64,000 nucleotides of DNA. Origin: Acidobacteriaceae bacterium. GTDB lineage: Bacteria > Acidobacteriota > Terriglobia > Terriglobales > Acidobacteriaceae. Location of the stretch: contig JAOAPC010000009.1 in the NCBI GenBank assembly GCA_025462735.1, forward strand, positions 1-64,000, given 5' to 3'. Numbering within the stretch: the first letter of the stretch is position 1; each line of letters begins with the position of its first letter. The translations under genes were made by a program, and so were the position numbers. Under the pieces are notes generated by a model, which was not told where the DNA came from, searched no databases, and saw only the letters and a program-made list of their open reading frames with translations. This document shows, piece after piece, positions 1-8,974 of the stretch.

Positions 1-24
1 AACCATCCGCCACAAAGCACGAGT

Positions 25-92
25 CCCAATCTTACGGACTTGATCTTCATCTCTCTAGGTAGATCGCGGAATGATCCCAATCATGCGGACTT
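25..92. repeat. Pair of 17-bp direct repeats
   Basis: Two copies of a CCCAATC-NNN-CGGACTT sequence lie at 25-41 and 76-92 and differ only in the central three bases. The start-to-start spacing is 51 bp. They sit in a gene-free stretch downstream of the truncated PAP2 gene. They could be operator half-sites for a gene to the left of the window or leftovers of a repeat family; nothing further can be decided from the sequence. Confidence 0.4.
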
Positions 93-217
93 TTTGCAAT
101 ATTGTGGGGAGACTAATGTAACCAGGCGTTATCACTCAGAACTCGACGATGAGTGAAATGTGTGCCGTGGTTTCATTTCTGCCTCATCAAAGGACCAGCG
201 AAAAGAGCGGCTGGGGG

Positions 218-508
218 CTAGTGCTCAGCCAAATAAGTTCCGGTTACGTATCCCAGCGTCGCGCCGATGAGAATGTCTGAAGGAAAGTGCTTCTTCGCGG
301 GGTAGCGCGAGAGACTCACTCCGGTTGCAAGCGCATACGCGCTCCACTTGAGCCATTTCTTTTCTGGATAACGGTGAGCGATTACTGCCGCGAATGCGAA
401 ACTGGTCGCGGAGTGTCCTGACGGAAAAGACCTTCCACCACCCCAGAATTTGCCGGCACCGTTCGACGTGGTAGGGAACTGTCGATCAAAAGCGAGCTTA
501 AGACCCAA
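218..508 (-). pseudogene. Truncated PAP2-family phosphatase
   Basis: The 96 codons match the C-terminal catalytic half of a PAP2 (type 2 phosphatidic acid phosphatase) protein. Motif C2 is PSGHSATSFAF and motif C3 is SRYPAKKHFPSD, both with their histidines. Motif C1, normally K-x6-RP, is at the very start as KLAFDRQFP, so its arginine is phenylalanine. Family members normally have one or more N-terminal membrane helices; here they are absent and the only possible starts are TTG codons. The reading frame begins about 30 bp from the CCA end of tRNA-Leu. I infer a 5' deletion, probably by recombination next to the tRNA, leaving an inactive remnant. A short functional protein is less likely. Confidence 0.65.
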
Positions 509-537
509 GTCGACTGTGCCAAGCTGAATAGGTTGCG

Positions 538-626
538 TGGTGCCCGGGACCGGAATTGAACCGGTACGCTCCTTTCGGAGCCCGGGATTTTAAGTCCCGT
601 GCGTCTGCCAGTTTCGCCACCCGGGC
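538..626 (-). tRNA. tRNA-Leu (anticodon UAA)
   Basis: On the minus strand the sequence folds as a class II tRNA with a long variable arm. The 7-bp acceptor stem GCCCGGG pairs with CCCGGGC, the anticodon loop CTTAAAA reads UAA, and the T-arm contains GGTTCAATTCC. The discriminator A at 541 is followed by an encoded CCA (538-540). It decodes UUA/UUG leucine codons. The truncated PAP2 remnant starts just past its 3' end. Confidence 0.95.
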
Positions 627-810
627 GGGGCATGAAGGTATTGAAAATACTACATCAGTGACAGTTCTCATGGTTGCGAGTTCCGCGGCGAGCGGTCCGT
701 TTGCATGTCTTAGGAACTGCCTTATTCGCAGATCTCGATCTTTGTGGCGCGCAACTTTCGGGTCGGATATCGGCTCAGCAACAGAGTGGACTATTTATGA
801 AACGTAACTT

Positions 811-832
811 CTTTTTATTACTTCTTTACGCC
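811..832 (+). promoter_or_regulatory. Candidate KdpE box upstream of the USP-like gene
   Basis: Two T-rich direct repeats have TTTA cores at 814-817 and 825-828, exactly 11 bp apart; the second reads TTCTTTACGCC. Tandem repeats one helical turn apart are typical of OmpR/KdpE-family regulators, and the same TTTA spacing occurs before kdpFABC and the porin gene in this window. The site lies about 30 bp before the start of the USP-like gene. Binding by KdpE is inferred from this shared pattern. Confidence 0.5.
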
Positions 833-863
833 TCTTGTTCCAACATCTACCTGTGGGTTGGAG

Positions 864-1346
864 ATGAAAGGGTATCGAAAGTTTCTGGTTCGACTCGAAA
901 AGCCGGTACACGAAGAGGGTTCGACTACAGATGCGGCTGCAAGTCACGGAGCGCGGCATAGATTAGAGATCGCTGTGGTTTTTACGTCGCTCAGTAGCAC
1001 CGTCGCAGCCCTAAACCGCGCCGCAAGCCTGCTGAGAGGCTTGGACGGCCGCATCTCTTTAATCGACGCTCGACCGATTCCCTATGTGCTGCCACTCAAT
1101 GAACCGCCGGTTTCACTCGATTTTACGCAGCTATGTCTACTCGCAATCGCCAGCGCAAGTGACGCGGAGGAGGTGACGCCACATATCGTTCTGTGCCGTT
1201 TCCGGTTTGAAGCGCTGGTAAATGTCTTGAAGCCGTACTCACTTATTATTATTGGCTGCCGCAAAAGTCGATGGCCGAATCGGGAAAAGAGATTGGCGAG
1301 AAAGCTACGGCGCAGCGGGTATGAAGTCCTTGTGCGAGAAGACTGA
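864..1346 (+). CDS. USP-like protein of the kdp locus
   Basis: This 160-residue protein has an alternating alpha/beta pattern that resembles the universal stress protein fold: a strand LEIAVVFTS near residue 35, a helix with NRAASLLRG, a second strand GRISLID, and a late strand YSLIIIGC before a basic C-terminus. I do not see the G-2x-G-9x-GS ATP-binding signature, so ATP binding is doubtful. ATG at 864 is preferred over TTG at 858. It converges on a KdpD that lacks its own cytoplasmic N-terminal region, and a KdpE-like box lies upstream. I infer that it may supply a USP-type function for KdpD in trans. The family assignment rests on pattern only. Confidence 0.55.
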   Translation: MKGYRKFLVRLEKPVHEEGSTTDAAASHGARHRLEIAVVFTSLSSTVAALNRAASLLRGLDGRISLIDARPIPYVLPLNEPPVSLDFTQLCLLAIASASDAEEVTPHIVLCRFRFEALVNVLKPYSLIIIGCRKSRWPNREKRLARKLRRSGYEVLVRED

Positions 1347-1378
1347 ATAACACGTGTGATTCTAATAGAAATGCTTGC

Positions 1379-2833
1379 TTACGCAGTAGGAAGAGAAAAA
1401 TAGAATACCGATCCTCGGCCAACTTGACTGGTAACGCCTATCTTTCCTCCGTGCAGCTCAACGATCGCTTTGGCAATTGGCAAGCCCATTCCAGTGCCCT
1501 GAATAAGCATCCGCTGGTTACGTCCGCGATAGAACTTCTCAAAAATCATACCTTGTTCCATTTCCTCGATGCCGGCGCCATGGTCGGCGACGCTGGTCAC
1601 GATCTCGGAGCCGCGCTGTTCGGCAGTGACGTGAATCGGGCTATCTGGCGGGGAATATTTGCCAGCATTATCGAGTAATTGGGTCAGCACTTCGACGATT
1701 CGTTCGAGATCCATCTGCACCGGCGGAAGTCCTGGAGCTACCGTAACCTCGACGTGATGCTGGCGCAACGCCGAATGTGAGGTCTCGATCGCGGCATCTA
1801 TGGCTTCCCGAATTTCGTGTGGCTCCAGATGAAACTGAATATCATGAGAATCGAGTTGCGTCACTTCTGCGACTTCGCCGACAAGGCGATTGAGCCGATC
1901 ACTTTCTTGATTGATTACCAACAACAGGTCCTTCTTCTGTGGCTTGTCTAACTCCATTTCCGACAGCAGAGTTTCTGCGGACGCTTTGATTGCCGTCAGT
2001 GGCGTGCGGAATTCATGTGTGACCGAATCCAGCAGCACCGATCGGAGGCGATCACTCTCTCGCGCGGCTTCGCTTTTCGTGAGTCGTTCTACGGTGTTCG
2101 CGCGCTCAATCGAAATCGCAACCAGGCTGCCGACTGCTTCCAGACTTTCGCGCGAGAAGTCACAGCCAGCTATGCCGAGGGCGCCGACGGTCCGCACTCC
2201 CATTCGTAGCGGCATGTAGCAGGTGCGGTTTTGACGATCGAACACCGGCTCTCCTCGGCCGCTGATCGCCTTCAGTTGATCTACCGGAAATAGGTTCCTA
2301 CTATGATCGTCAAAAAAGTAGGTCTCTTGCTTGCCATCTAGAAAAAGCGCGACCCCGCCGGCTTCAAACGAATCTACGATATGTTTAGGAATTACATTCA
2401 AAAGCTCGAACACACTCTCACTGAGCCACAATTCCTGGCTGAAGGAATAGAGCCGTTCGACCTCCCGCCGGCGCTGGTCTGCATACATCGTGCTGCGTCG
2501 CGCGCGCTCTGAAAGTTGGCTGCCCGCTACTGCTGTGACCAGAAAGGCGATCAATGCTACCCAATTCTGGGGATCGGCAATCGTGAACCTGAATAGTGGA
2601 GGCAGAAAGAAGTAGTTATAAGTTGTGGCCGCGAGCACAGCGGCGAAAATCGCATAGCGCAATCCCCAGGCTGCAGATATAAAGAGAATTACCAGCAGGA
2701 AGGTAAATCCCACAGTCGCTGGATTCACACGCAACCATCGAAAGTAAGCAAATACGATGGCGGAAACCACAATGGCCGAAGCGGCAAATCGAAACACCGG
2801 ATTAAATGTGTCTCGTTTCACGCGTAAATCCAT
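1379..2833 (-). CDS. kdpD: Short KdpD-type sensor histidine kinase
   Basis: 484 residues. After a short N-terminus come four closely spaced membrane segments (about residues 12-105, DUF4118 type, as in KdpD), then a GAF-like region, a HisKA domain with the phosphoacceptor in SVTHEFRTPLTAIK (H273), and a HATPase domain with NAGKYSPP, DHGAGI and GTGMGLPIAKAI. The ~370-residue cytoplasmic KdpD and USP sensor regions of E. coli KdpD are missing. The open frame extends to 3184 but overlaps kdpE, so ATG at 2833, with an AGGAA-like ribosome site, is chosen. It is divergent from kdpE, whereas kdpD and kdpE are usually co-directional. Predicted role: sensing potassium limitation or turgor and phosphorylating KdpE. 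Confidence 0.88.
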   Translation of the reverse strand: MDLRVKRDTFNPVFRFAASAIVVSAIVFAYFRWLRVNPATVGFTFLLVILFISAAWGLRYAIFAAVLAATTYNYFFLPPLFRFTIADPQNWVALIAFLVTAVAGSQLSERARRSTMYADQRRREVERLYSFSQELWLSESVFELLNVIPKHIVDSFEAGGVALFLDGKQETYFFDDHSRNLFPVDQLKAISGRGEPVFDRQNRTCYMPLRMGVRTVGALGIAGCDFSRESLEAVGSLVAISIERANTVERLTKSEAARESDRLRSVLLDSVTHEFRTPLTAIKASAETLLSEMELDKPQKKDLLLVINQESDRLNRLVGEVAEVTQLDSHDIQFHLEPHEIREAIDAAIETSHSALRQHHVEVTVAPGLPPVQMDLERIVEVLTQLLDNAGKYSPPDSPIHVTAEQRGSEIVTSVADHGAGIEEMEQGMIFEKFYRGRNQRMLIQGTGMGLPIAKAIVELHGGKIGVTSQVGRGSVFYFSLPTA

Positions 2834-2950
2834 TCTTAATTTGTTTCCTGACAACAATTGAGCATAATACATACCACGCCGACGACGCCCGAGCAGTGTT
2901 GGCAGCAAAGAATCTATACCGAACTTGACGTCATCTATGTCGATGTTGAA

Positions 2951-3664
2951 ATGAGGCGCATGGTCGACTCTGAGGTTAAGGGGAATATTCTCGTCGTGGA
3001 TGACGAGCCGCAGATCACACGTGTGCTCAAGACTACTCTGTCGAGCCAAGGTTATGGGGTGCGCAGCGCCGCAGACGGAGAAGGGGCCCTCAATGAAATG
3101 AAAGGCTGGTCGCCGGATTTGATCATCACCGACCTGCGCATGCCGAGAATGGACGGATTGGAACTGTGCCGGCGCATTCGCCAAGACTCACGGATTCCGA
3201 TTATTGTTTTGTCGGTTAAAGGCGAAGAGACAATCAAGGTGCAGGCTCTGGACGCCGGAGCAGACGATTACATCACCAAACCTTTCGGCATCAACGAGCT
3301 ATTGGCGCGCGTGCGTGCCGCGTTGCGACGGGCCAAGGCCCCCGACCAGTCCGGCACTGAGGTAGTTGACGTAGGGGATTTCCACATAGACATTCCAGCT
3401 CGCGTGGTTGCAGTGAAGAATCGCGAGGTCCACTTAACCCCTAAAGAATTCGATTTGCTGGTTTATTTGGCAACTCACCCGGGCAAAGTGATTACTCATC
3501 GCGCTCTCCTCGCGGCCGTTTGGGGATCGAACAGTGTCGAACAACCTGAATACCTGCGCGTGTTTGTGGGTCATTTGCGCAAGAAACTGGAACCTGAGGA
3601 CAATTCTTCCCGATACATCGTTACCGATCCGTGGGTCGGCTACCGCTTTGAGCCCGGCGAGTAA
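2951..3664 (+). CDS. kdpE: KdpE response regulator
   Basis: 237 residues. The receiver domain has acidic residues in VVDDEP, phosphoacceptor D61 in ITDLRMPRMDG, a conserved switch serine in VLSVKG and K in YITKPFG. A winged-helix DNA-binding domain follows (LTPKEFDLLVYLATHPG, then VGHLRKKLEP and VGYRFEP at the end), which makes it OmpR/KdpE family. Starts at 2951 and 2960 are both possible; 2960 has a GAGG just upstream. The frame is open further 5' to 2858, but that part does not look like receiver sequence. It lies between kdpD (divergent) and the kdp structural operon (same strand), and its predicted targets are the T-rich 11-bp repeats in this locus. Confidence 0.92.
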   Translation: MRRMVDSEVKGNILVVDDEPQITRVLKTTLSSQGYGVRSAADGEGALNEMKGWSPDLIITDLRMPRMDGLELCRRIRQDSRIPIIVLSVKGEETIKVQALDAGADDYITKPFGINELLARVRAALRRAKAPDQSGTEVVDVGDFHIDIPARVVAVKNREVHLTPKEFDLLVYLATHPGKVITHRALLAAVWGSNSVEQPEYLRVFVGHLRKKLEPEDNSSRYIVTDPWVGYRFEPGE

Positions 3665-3825
3665 AGAATGTTGTTGTTCGAATTAAAAGTCTGGTCCGAC
3701 CAATATCACGTAACCGCATAGCTTTCTTTTGCATCACTTCTACCTGATCTTCCGCTCCGCGGTTTAGAGCATCCGCTTTTCCAGTTAGGGCAAAGCTCGC
3801 ATAAAGAATTCACAAAGGCTTCCTG

Positions 3826-3869
3826 TTCTTTAGGAATTCTTTAGAAACTCTTTACTCTCGTTTTACGCC
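3826..3869 (+). promoter_or_regulatory. Candidate KdpE operator of the kdp operon
   Basis: Four tandem 11-bp units occur in a row: TTCTTTAGGAA, TTCTTTAGAAA, CTCTTTACTCT and CGTTTTACGCC. Their TTTA cores are at 3829, 3840, 3851 and 3862. The first two units are identical except for one base. The array ends about 50 bp before the first small ORF of the operon. Helically phased direct repeats fit binding of OmpR-family dimers, and the T-rich core resembles what is known of the E. coli kdp promoter. The sequence pattern is clear; binding by KdpE is inference. Confidence 0.65.
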
Positions 3870-3918
3870 CCTTGCTGTCAAATTATGGCTGGAGAGGGTG
3901 CAGTAACGCGGTGCGAAA

Positions 3919-4155
3919 ATGCAGATACTCGCAATCGATTCGCTTCCTGACTACGGAGTCCTCGCCGTCATCGTAGTGTCTCTATTGGGCGTCGGTTTCA
4001 TGATTTGGTTTTTAATTGCGCTTCTCCTCGATGTGAGACGCGCGCATCGAAAGCTAAATACTGTTTACGTCGCAAGAAGGGAAGACTCAGCTCGCGACCT
4101 CGGTGAACGAGCTGACCAGCGACGATTTCAAGGACGATTTCAAGTTGGAGACTGA
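3919..4155 (+). CDS. Small membrane protein preceding kdpF
   Basis: 78 residues with one strong membrane segment (about residues 13-38, GVLAVIVVSLLGVGFMIWF...) followed by a basic, hydrophilic tail rich in Arg, Asp and Gln. I do not recognise the family. It is the first reading frame after the candidate KdpE operator. Its stop is two bases before the next small gene, and kdpF and kdpA follow with equally short gaps. It is therefore very likely co-transcribed with kdpFABC and may be an accessory or regulatory peptide of the complex. The C-terminal half may be less constrained. Confidence 0.6.
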   Translation: MQILAIDSLPDYGVLAVIVVSLLGVGFMIWFLIALLLDVRRAHRKLNTVYVARREDSARDLGERADQRRFQGRFQVGD

Positions 4156-4157
4156 GC

Positions 4158-4244
4158 ATGCAAGACATTCTTTGGATAGCAGTCACGATCGCGTTCTTCG
4201 CCATGTCTGTTGGGTACGTATATTTCTGCGATCGCGTGAAGTGA
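4158..4244 (+). CDS. 28-residue kdp-linked membrane micro-protein
   Basis: The frame encodes 28 residues: MQDILWIAVTIAFFAMSVGY, then a short tail ending CDRVK. It is one hydrophobic helix capped by a charged tail. Similar very short proteins (a hydrophobic stretch, then C-[DE]-R) lie just upstream of kdpF or kdpA in other bacteria; this is from memory. It starts two bases after the preceding stop and ends ten bases before kdpF. It is distinct from KdpF, which follows it. A function as a KdpA/KdpB-associated peptide is inferred. Confidence 0.7.
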   Translation: MQDILWIAVTIAFFAMSVGYVYFCDRVK

Positions 4245-4254
4245 GGAAAATTCC

Positions 4255-4344
4255 ATGAGCCTGGAGTCGATGATTATGCTCGCAGTCAGTGCGCTGACAA
4301 CCGTCTACCTGGTCTACGCGCTGCTGCGTCCGGAGAAATTCTGA
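4255..4344 (+). CDS. kdpF: KdpF, small subunit of the Kdp K+ ATPase
   Basis: 29 residues ([20 protein letters not shown], then YALLRPEKF). It is a single transmembrane helix ending in the LLRPE-F signature typical of KdpF, which stabilises the KdpABC complex. GAGG lies 12-9 bases before ATG. Its stop is one base before the kdpA start, so the two are probably translationally coupled. Confidence 0.9.
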   Translation: MSLESMIMLAVSALTTVYLVYALLRPEKF

Positions 4345-4345
4345 T

Positions 4346-6145
4346 ATGACCGCGAACGGGTGGTTCCAAATTCTTTTGTTTCTTTTCTTCGTGTTTCTGG
4401 TCACGAAGCCTATAGGAGTTTTCCTGACCAGAGTGTTCAATCGCGATCGCACCTTCCTGGATCCGTTGTTGCGGCCGATTGAGCGATTTCTGTATCGAAT
4501 TTGCGGAGTTGACGAGAATCGCGAGATGCGCTGGACGGAATACGCGACTGCCATGTTGCTCTTCAGTCTGGTGTCGATGGTTGTGCTGTACGGGTTCGAG
4601 CGACTGCAGGCTTATCTGCCCTTTAATCCGCAGAAGTTTGGCGCGGTGAATCCTACTGCGCTGGCCTTCAATACTGCCGCGTCTTTCACTACGAATACCA
4701 ACTGGCAAAACTATTCAGGCGAGACCACCATGAGCTATCTGACCCAGATGGCCGGCCTCGCCTACCACAACTTTATGTCAGCGGCCGTGGGAATTGTGTT
4801 GGCCATCGCTTTCATTCGCGGCATCGCTCGTCGCCAAATGCAAACCATCGGCAATTTCTGGGTTGATCTTGTTCGATGCAACCTTTGGGTGCTGCTGCCC
4901 GCTTGCATCATCGGGGCGCTCGTCCTTGTGTCACAAGGGGTCGTACAGAACTTAAAACCTTATGACTCAGCGAAGCTGGTGGAACCCATGCAGGTCCAAA
5001 AGACCACGGCTGACGGCAAGCCGATGGTGGACGCCCAGGGTAAGCCGGTCATGGACACCGTGACCACGCAAACTATCGCCCAAGGCCCGGTCGCGTCGCA
5101 GGAGATTATTAAGGAACTCGGAACAAACGGCGGCGGCTTCTTCAACGCTAACAGTGCTCACCCGTTTGAGAACCCGACCCCTTTGTCCAACTTCATCGAG
5201 CTGGTGTTGATCTTCGCCATCGGGGGCGGGCTCACTTACACATTGGGTCGCATGACTGGTTCTCAGCGTCACGGCTGGTCGGTATGGGCTGCGATGGCAA
5301 TTCTGTTCCTGGTCGGCGTCTCCGTTGCTTACTGGGCGGAAGCTCGCGGCAATCCATTACTAGCCGGAACGGACCAACACACTAGCGCGATGCAAGCGGG
5401 CGGCAACATGGAGGGGAAAGAGGTTCGCTTCGGCATTGCCAACACTGCACTTTGGGCTACGGTGACTACGGATGCAAGTTGCGGCGCCATAAATGGCTGG
5501 CACGACTCGTTTACTCCGATGGGTGGCTTGATTCCGCTGGCGAACATTATGTTGAGCGAAGTTGTCTTCGGCGGGGTTGGCGCGGGCATGTACGGAATGT
5601 TGATTTACATTGTGCTCGCGGTATTCATCGCCGGATTGATGGTTGGCCGCACCCCGGAATATCTGGGCAAGAAAATTGAGGCCTACGACGTAAAAATGGC
5701 CATGCTGGTCGTCCTCGTGTTTCCACTTGTGATCCTGAGTTTTGCGGCCATCTCGACGGTCGCAAGCTTTGGAACGTCAAGCATTTTGAACCTTGGTCCG
5801 CATGGACTCAGCGAAATTCTTTACTCATTTGTTTCGCAAGCCGGAAATAACGGGTCGGCGTTCGCCGGACTCACAACCAACACGCTCTGGTACAACACCG
5901 CAGGCGCAATGACGATGCTCATCGGACGCTTTTTGATGATTATTCCCATGCTCGCCATCGCCGGTAACCTGGCGCAAAAGAAATATGTTCCGCCGTCATT
6001 AGGCACCTTTCCTGTGACTACGCCTCTGTTCACCGTGCTCCTAATCGGCGTAGTTCTAATCGTGGGAGCGCTCACGTTTTTCCCAGCTCTAAGCTTGGGT
6101 CCGATCCTCGAGCATCTGCTCATGGCCGCGGGCAAGACTTTCTAG
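4346..6145 (+). CDS. kdpA: KdpA, potassium-binding subunit of K+-ATPase
   Basis: 599 residues, polytopic membrane protein (about ten helices) of the SKT superfamily. Selectivity-filter motifs are visible: [39 protein letters not shown], and [12 protein letters not shown]. An insert at about 210-245 ([20 protein letters not shown]) contains a small internal repeat (DGKPMVD / QGKPVMD) and is a loop elaboration. It binds and translocates K+ in the KdpFABC P-type ATPase of the inner membrane. kdpB starts ten bases after its stop. Confidence 0.96.
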   Translation: MTANGWFQILLFLFFVFLVTKPIGVFLTRVFNRDRTFLDPLLRPIERFLYRICGVDENREMRWTEYATAMLLFSLVSMVVLYGFERLQAYLPFNPQKFGAVNPTALAFNTAASFTTNTNWQNYSGETTMSYLTQMAGLAYHNFMSAAVGIVLAIAFIRGIARRQMQTIGNFWVDLVRCNLWVLLPACIIGALVLVSQGVVQNLKPYDSAKLVEPMQVQKTTADGKPMVDAQGKPVMDTVTTQTIAQGPVASQEIIKELGTNGGGFFNANSAHPFENPTPLSNFIELVLIFAIGGGLTYTLGRMTGSQRHGWSVWAAMAILFLVGVSVAYWAEARGNPLLAGTDQHTSAMQAGGNMEGKEVRFGIANTALWATVTTDASCGAINGWHDSFTPMGGLIPLANIMLSEVVFGGVGAGMYGMLIYIVLAVFIAGLMVGRTPEYLGKKIEAYDVKMAMLVVLVFPLVILSFAAISTVASFGTSSILNLGPHGLSEILYSFVSQAGNNGSAFAGLTTNTLWYNTAGAMTMLIGRFLMIIPMLAIAGNLAQKKYVPPSLGTFPVTTPLFTVLLIGVVLIVGALTFFPALSLGPILEHLLMAAGKTF

Positions 6146-6155
6146 GGGGCTCACG

Positions 6156-8255
6156 ATGACCACGACAACAACACCAGAAATCAAAATGCCTCCACAAGCG
6201 CCAATGGTGCGCCTCGGGCAGTCACCCACCAGGCGTGGCAAGAAGGAGGTGTGGGAATGGAAGATCGTCCGCCGCGCGATGGTGGACGCATTTGTAAAAC
6301 TCAGCCCGCAAAAGATGATGGGCAATCCAGTCATGTTCGTGGTGGAGATCGGAAGCGTTATCACTACCGCTCTGCTCCTTAAAGGCGGGACCGCCTTCAA
6401 GTTCAACCTGCAGATCACGCTTTGGCTATGGTTCACCGTTCTGTTTGCAAATTTCGCAGAAGCCATGGCTGAAGGCCGGGGCAAAGCGCAAGCAGACACG
6501 CTCCGCCGAGCGCGTTCCGAGACGATAGCCAATCGACTGTTTGGCGACGGCCGAGTAGAGAAAATCCCAAGCTCAAAGCTTAGAGCAGGGGACGTGGTAC
6601 TTGTTTCTGCTGGTGAGTTCATTCCTTCGGATGGAGAAATTACCGAGGGCGTCGCATCGGTGGACGAGTCGGCCATCACCGGCGAATCTGCGCCCGTGAT
6701 ACGCGAAAGCGGTGGCGACCGTTCCGCTGTGACCGGTGGAACCCGCGTTCTCTCAGATCAAATCAGAGTGAAAATTACCTCCAATCCCGGAGAAACTTTC
6801 CTCGATCGCATGATTGCTCTCGTTGAAGGTGCCGAGCGGCAGAAGACACCGAACGAAATCGCGTTGAATATCCTGCTCGCGGGCTTGACCATTATTTTCC
6901 TGCTAGCAGTGGTTACACTTCAGCCGTTCGCGATTTACTCCGGTTCTCCACAGACCGTTTTCGTGTTGGTTTCTCTGCTCGTCTGTTTAATTCCCACGAC
7001 GATTGGTGGTTTGCTTTCGGCCATCGGCATTGCGGGCATGGACCGTTTGGTGCAACACAATGTGCTTGCTATGTCCGGCCGTGCCGTAGAAGCCGCAGGC
7101 GACGTAAATACGCTTTTGCTGGACAAGACTGGAACCATCACCCTCGGAAATCGCCAGGCATCACGCTTTGTTCCAGCGCCGGGCGTCACGGAGCAAGAGT
7201 TGGCCGACGCAGCGCAGCTTTCGTCGCTCGCAGACGAGACTCCTGAGGGGCGTTCCATTGTCGTCCTTGCAAAAGAGAAGTACGGATTAAGAGGACGTCA
7301 GTTGAGCTCGCAGGAATCGCGCTTCATTCCTTTCAGTGCACAGACGCGCATGTCGGGCGTGGACCTCAACGGCTTTGAAATTCGCAAAGGCTCAGTCGAT
7401 GCGGTTACAAATTACCTCTTGCAAAATAGATGCCCAATGCCAAATGACGTTAAGGCCATTGTGGAGGAGATTGCGCGTTCTGGCGGTACACCTCTGGTAG
7501 TGGCGGAAAAGAGCCGTGGTGCCTTGGGCGTTATCGAACTCAAGGACATCGTGAAAGGTGGCATTCGCGACCGATTCGACCATCTCCGCGCTATGGGCAT
7601 CAAGACGGTAATGATCACGGGCGACAATCCGCTGACCGCCGCGGCGATTGCACGTGAAGCCGGCGTAGACGATTTTCTGGCCCAAGCGACACCCAAGGAC
7701 AAAATGGATCTCATCAAGCGGGAGCAAGGCGAGGGCAAGTTGGTCGCGATGACCGGCGACGGCACGAATGACGCGCCAGCGCTGGCGCAAGCCGATGTTG
7801 GCGTCGCTATGAACACGGGTACACAGGCCGCGAAAGAAGCCGGCAACATGGTGGATCTGGATTCGAATCCCACGAAGCTGATTGAGATCGTGGAAATCGG
7901 CAAACAATTGCTGATGACACGCGGCGCGCTGACGACATTTTCGATCGCGAACGATGTTGCGAAATACTTCGCAATCATTCCTGCAATGTTTGCGGGCACC
8001 TTTCCGGTTCTGAACGCATTGAACATCATGCATTTGCAGACACCGCAGTCGGCGATCCTCTCTGCCGTGATTTTCAACGCTCTGATTATCGTGGCGTTGA
8101 TTCCACTTGCGCTGCGCGGAGTTAAATACCGTCCCGTCGGTGCCGCTATTCTGTTGCGAAACAACCTGCTGATATACGGTGTCGGCGGGGTAATCATCCC
8201 GTTCATTGGCATAAAGCTCATCGATATGTTGATCACTCGTATCGGGCTGGCATAG
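6156..8255 (+). CDS. kdpB: KdpB, ATPase subunit of K+-ATPase
   Basis: 699 residues, class I P-type ATPase. Motifs in order: actuator loop AITGESAPV, phosphorylation site DKTGTIT with D323, KGSVDAV-type nucleotide-binding residues, [10 protein letters not shown], and the hinge [20 protein letters not shown]. Membrane helices flank the cytoplasmic domains. The length is normal. It hydrolyses ATP to drive uptake through KdpA. The first 20 residues are Pro/Gln/Thr-rich, and ATG at 6156 follows AGGGGG closely. Confidence 0.96.
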   Translation: MTTTTTPEIKMPPQAPMVRLGQSPTRRGKKEVWEWKIVRRAMVDAFVKLSPQKMMGNPVMFVVEIGSVITTALLLKGGTAFKFNLQITLWLWFTVLFANFAEAMAEGRGKAQADTLRRARSETIANRLFGDGRVEKIPSSKLRAGDVVLVSAGEFIPSDGEITEGVASVDESAITGESAPVIRESGGDRSAVTGGTRVLSDQIRVKITSNPGETFLDRMIALVEGAERQKTPNEIALNILLAGLTIIFLLAVVTLQPFAIYSGSPQTVFVLVSLLVCLIPTTIGGLLSAIGIAGMDRLVQHNVLAMSGRAVEAAGDVNTLLLDKTGTITLGNRQASRFVPAPGVTEQELADAAQLSSLADETPEGRSIVVLAKEKYGLRGRQLSSQESRFIPFSAQTRMSGVDLNGFEIRKGSVDAVTNYLLQNRCPMPNDVKAIVEEIARSGGTPLVVAEKSRGALGVIELKDIVKGGIRDRFDHLRAMGIKTVMITGDNPLTAAAIAREAGVDDFLAQATPKDKMDLIKREQGEGKLVAMTGDGTNDAPALAQADVGVAMNTGTQAAKEAGNMVDLDSNPTKLIEIVEIGKQLLMTRGALTTFSIANDVAKYFAIIPAMFAGTFPVLNALNIMHLQTPQSAILSAVIFNALIIVALIPLALRGVKYRPVGAAILLRNNLLIYGVGGVIIPFIGIKLIDMLITRIGLA

Positions 8256-8265
8256 TGAGGCGCTC

Positions 8266-8856
8266 ATGAAAAAGAATCTTCTTATTTCGCTGTGGATGAC
8301 AATAGCCACGACTATCATTTTTGGTTTGATCTACCCTCTGTTGGTCACCGGACTAGCGCAGTTGATTTTCCCGCACAAGGCAAATGGGCAGTTGATCCAG
8401 AAGAACGGAGAAATCATAGGCTCGACACTGATCGGCCAAGGCTTCTCCAGCCCCGGATATTTTCACTCCAGGCCCTCGGCTGCAGGAAATGGCTGGGATG
8501 CAGCGAACTCGGCCGGATCGAATTTGGGGCCGACTAACCAGAAACTGATCGATCGAGTAAAAGAAGATGTCCTTACGGCGCAAGCTGACAATCCCGGGAC
8601 TCCGGTACCTATCGATCTGGTGACGACGTCTGCGTCTGGCTTCGATCCCCACATCACGCCTGCGGCGGCCGAATTCCAATTAGCTCGAGTAGCTAAGGCG
8701 CGGGGGACAACTATTGATCAGTTACGCGCTGTCGTGGCCGGACATATGTCGGGAAGGCAGCTTGGATTTTTAGGTGAGCCGACTGTTAACGTGCTGGAGC
8801 TAAATCTTGATCTTGACCAGCAATTTCCCATGAACAAGCAGGCCAGAGCTCAATAG
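8266..8856 (+). CDS. kdpC: KdpC, accessory subunit of K+-ATPase
   Basis: 196 residues. One N-terminal membrane helix (LLISLWMTIATTIIFGLIYP), then a soluble extracytoplasmic domain with the KdpC signatures GSTLIGQGFSSPGYFHSRPS, NSAGSNLGPTN, VTTSASGFDPHITPAAA and a conserved C-terminal VNVLELNLDLD. It stabilises the KdpAB complex. It is the last gene of the kdpFABC set, and a gap of 118 bp follows. Confidence 0.95.
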   Translation: MKKNLLISLWMTIATTIIFGLIYPLLVTGLAQLIFPHKANGQLIQKNGEIIGSTLIGQGFSSPGYFHSRPSAAGNGWDAANSAGSNLGPTNQKLIDRVKEDVLTAQADNPGTPVPIDLVTTSASGFDPHITPAAAEFQLARVAKARGTTIDQLRAVVAGHMSGRQLGFLGEPTVNVLELNLDLDQQFPMNKQARAQ

Positions 8857-8974
8857 AACCGAATGCCGTAGTGCTTTCAGACCGGCCCGGCAATCCCTTC
8901 CAGGTAAGTCTCCCGCTAATGTGCGCCAGTAATTTCTGCGAGCGCTGCTGTAATACTATCGATCTATCGCACAT

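Noticed and set aside
556-961. Short plus-strand open frames over the tRNA-Leu complement
   Set aside because: They overlap the tRNA gene or lack starts with ribosome sites and domains.
2834-3184. N-terminal extension of KdpD reaching into kdpE
   Set aside because: It is the complement of the kdpE receiver sequence and shows no KdpD or USP motif.
3665-3918. Possible c-di-AMP (ydaO) riboswitch before kdp
   Set aside because: No matching conserved core or pseudoknot-like arms were found; the direct repeats explain the region better.
7392-8318. 308-codon open frame on the minus strand
   Set aside because: Antisense shadow of kdpB/kdpC; it is rich in His, Cys and Arg as expected from reversed codons and has no family resemblance.
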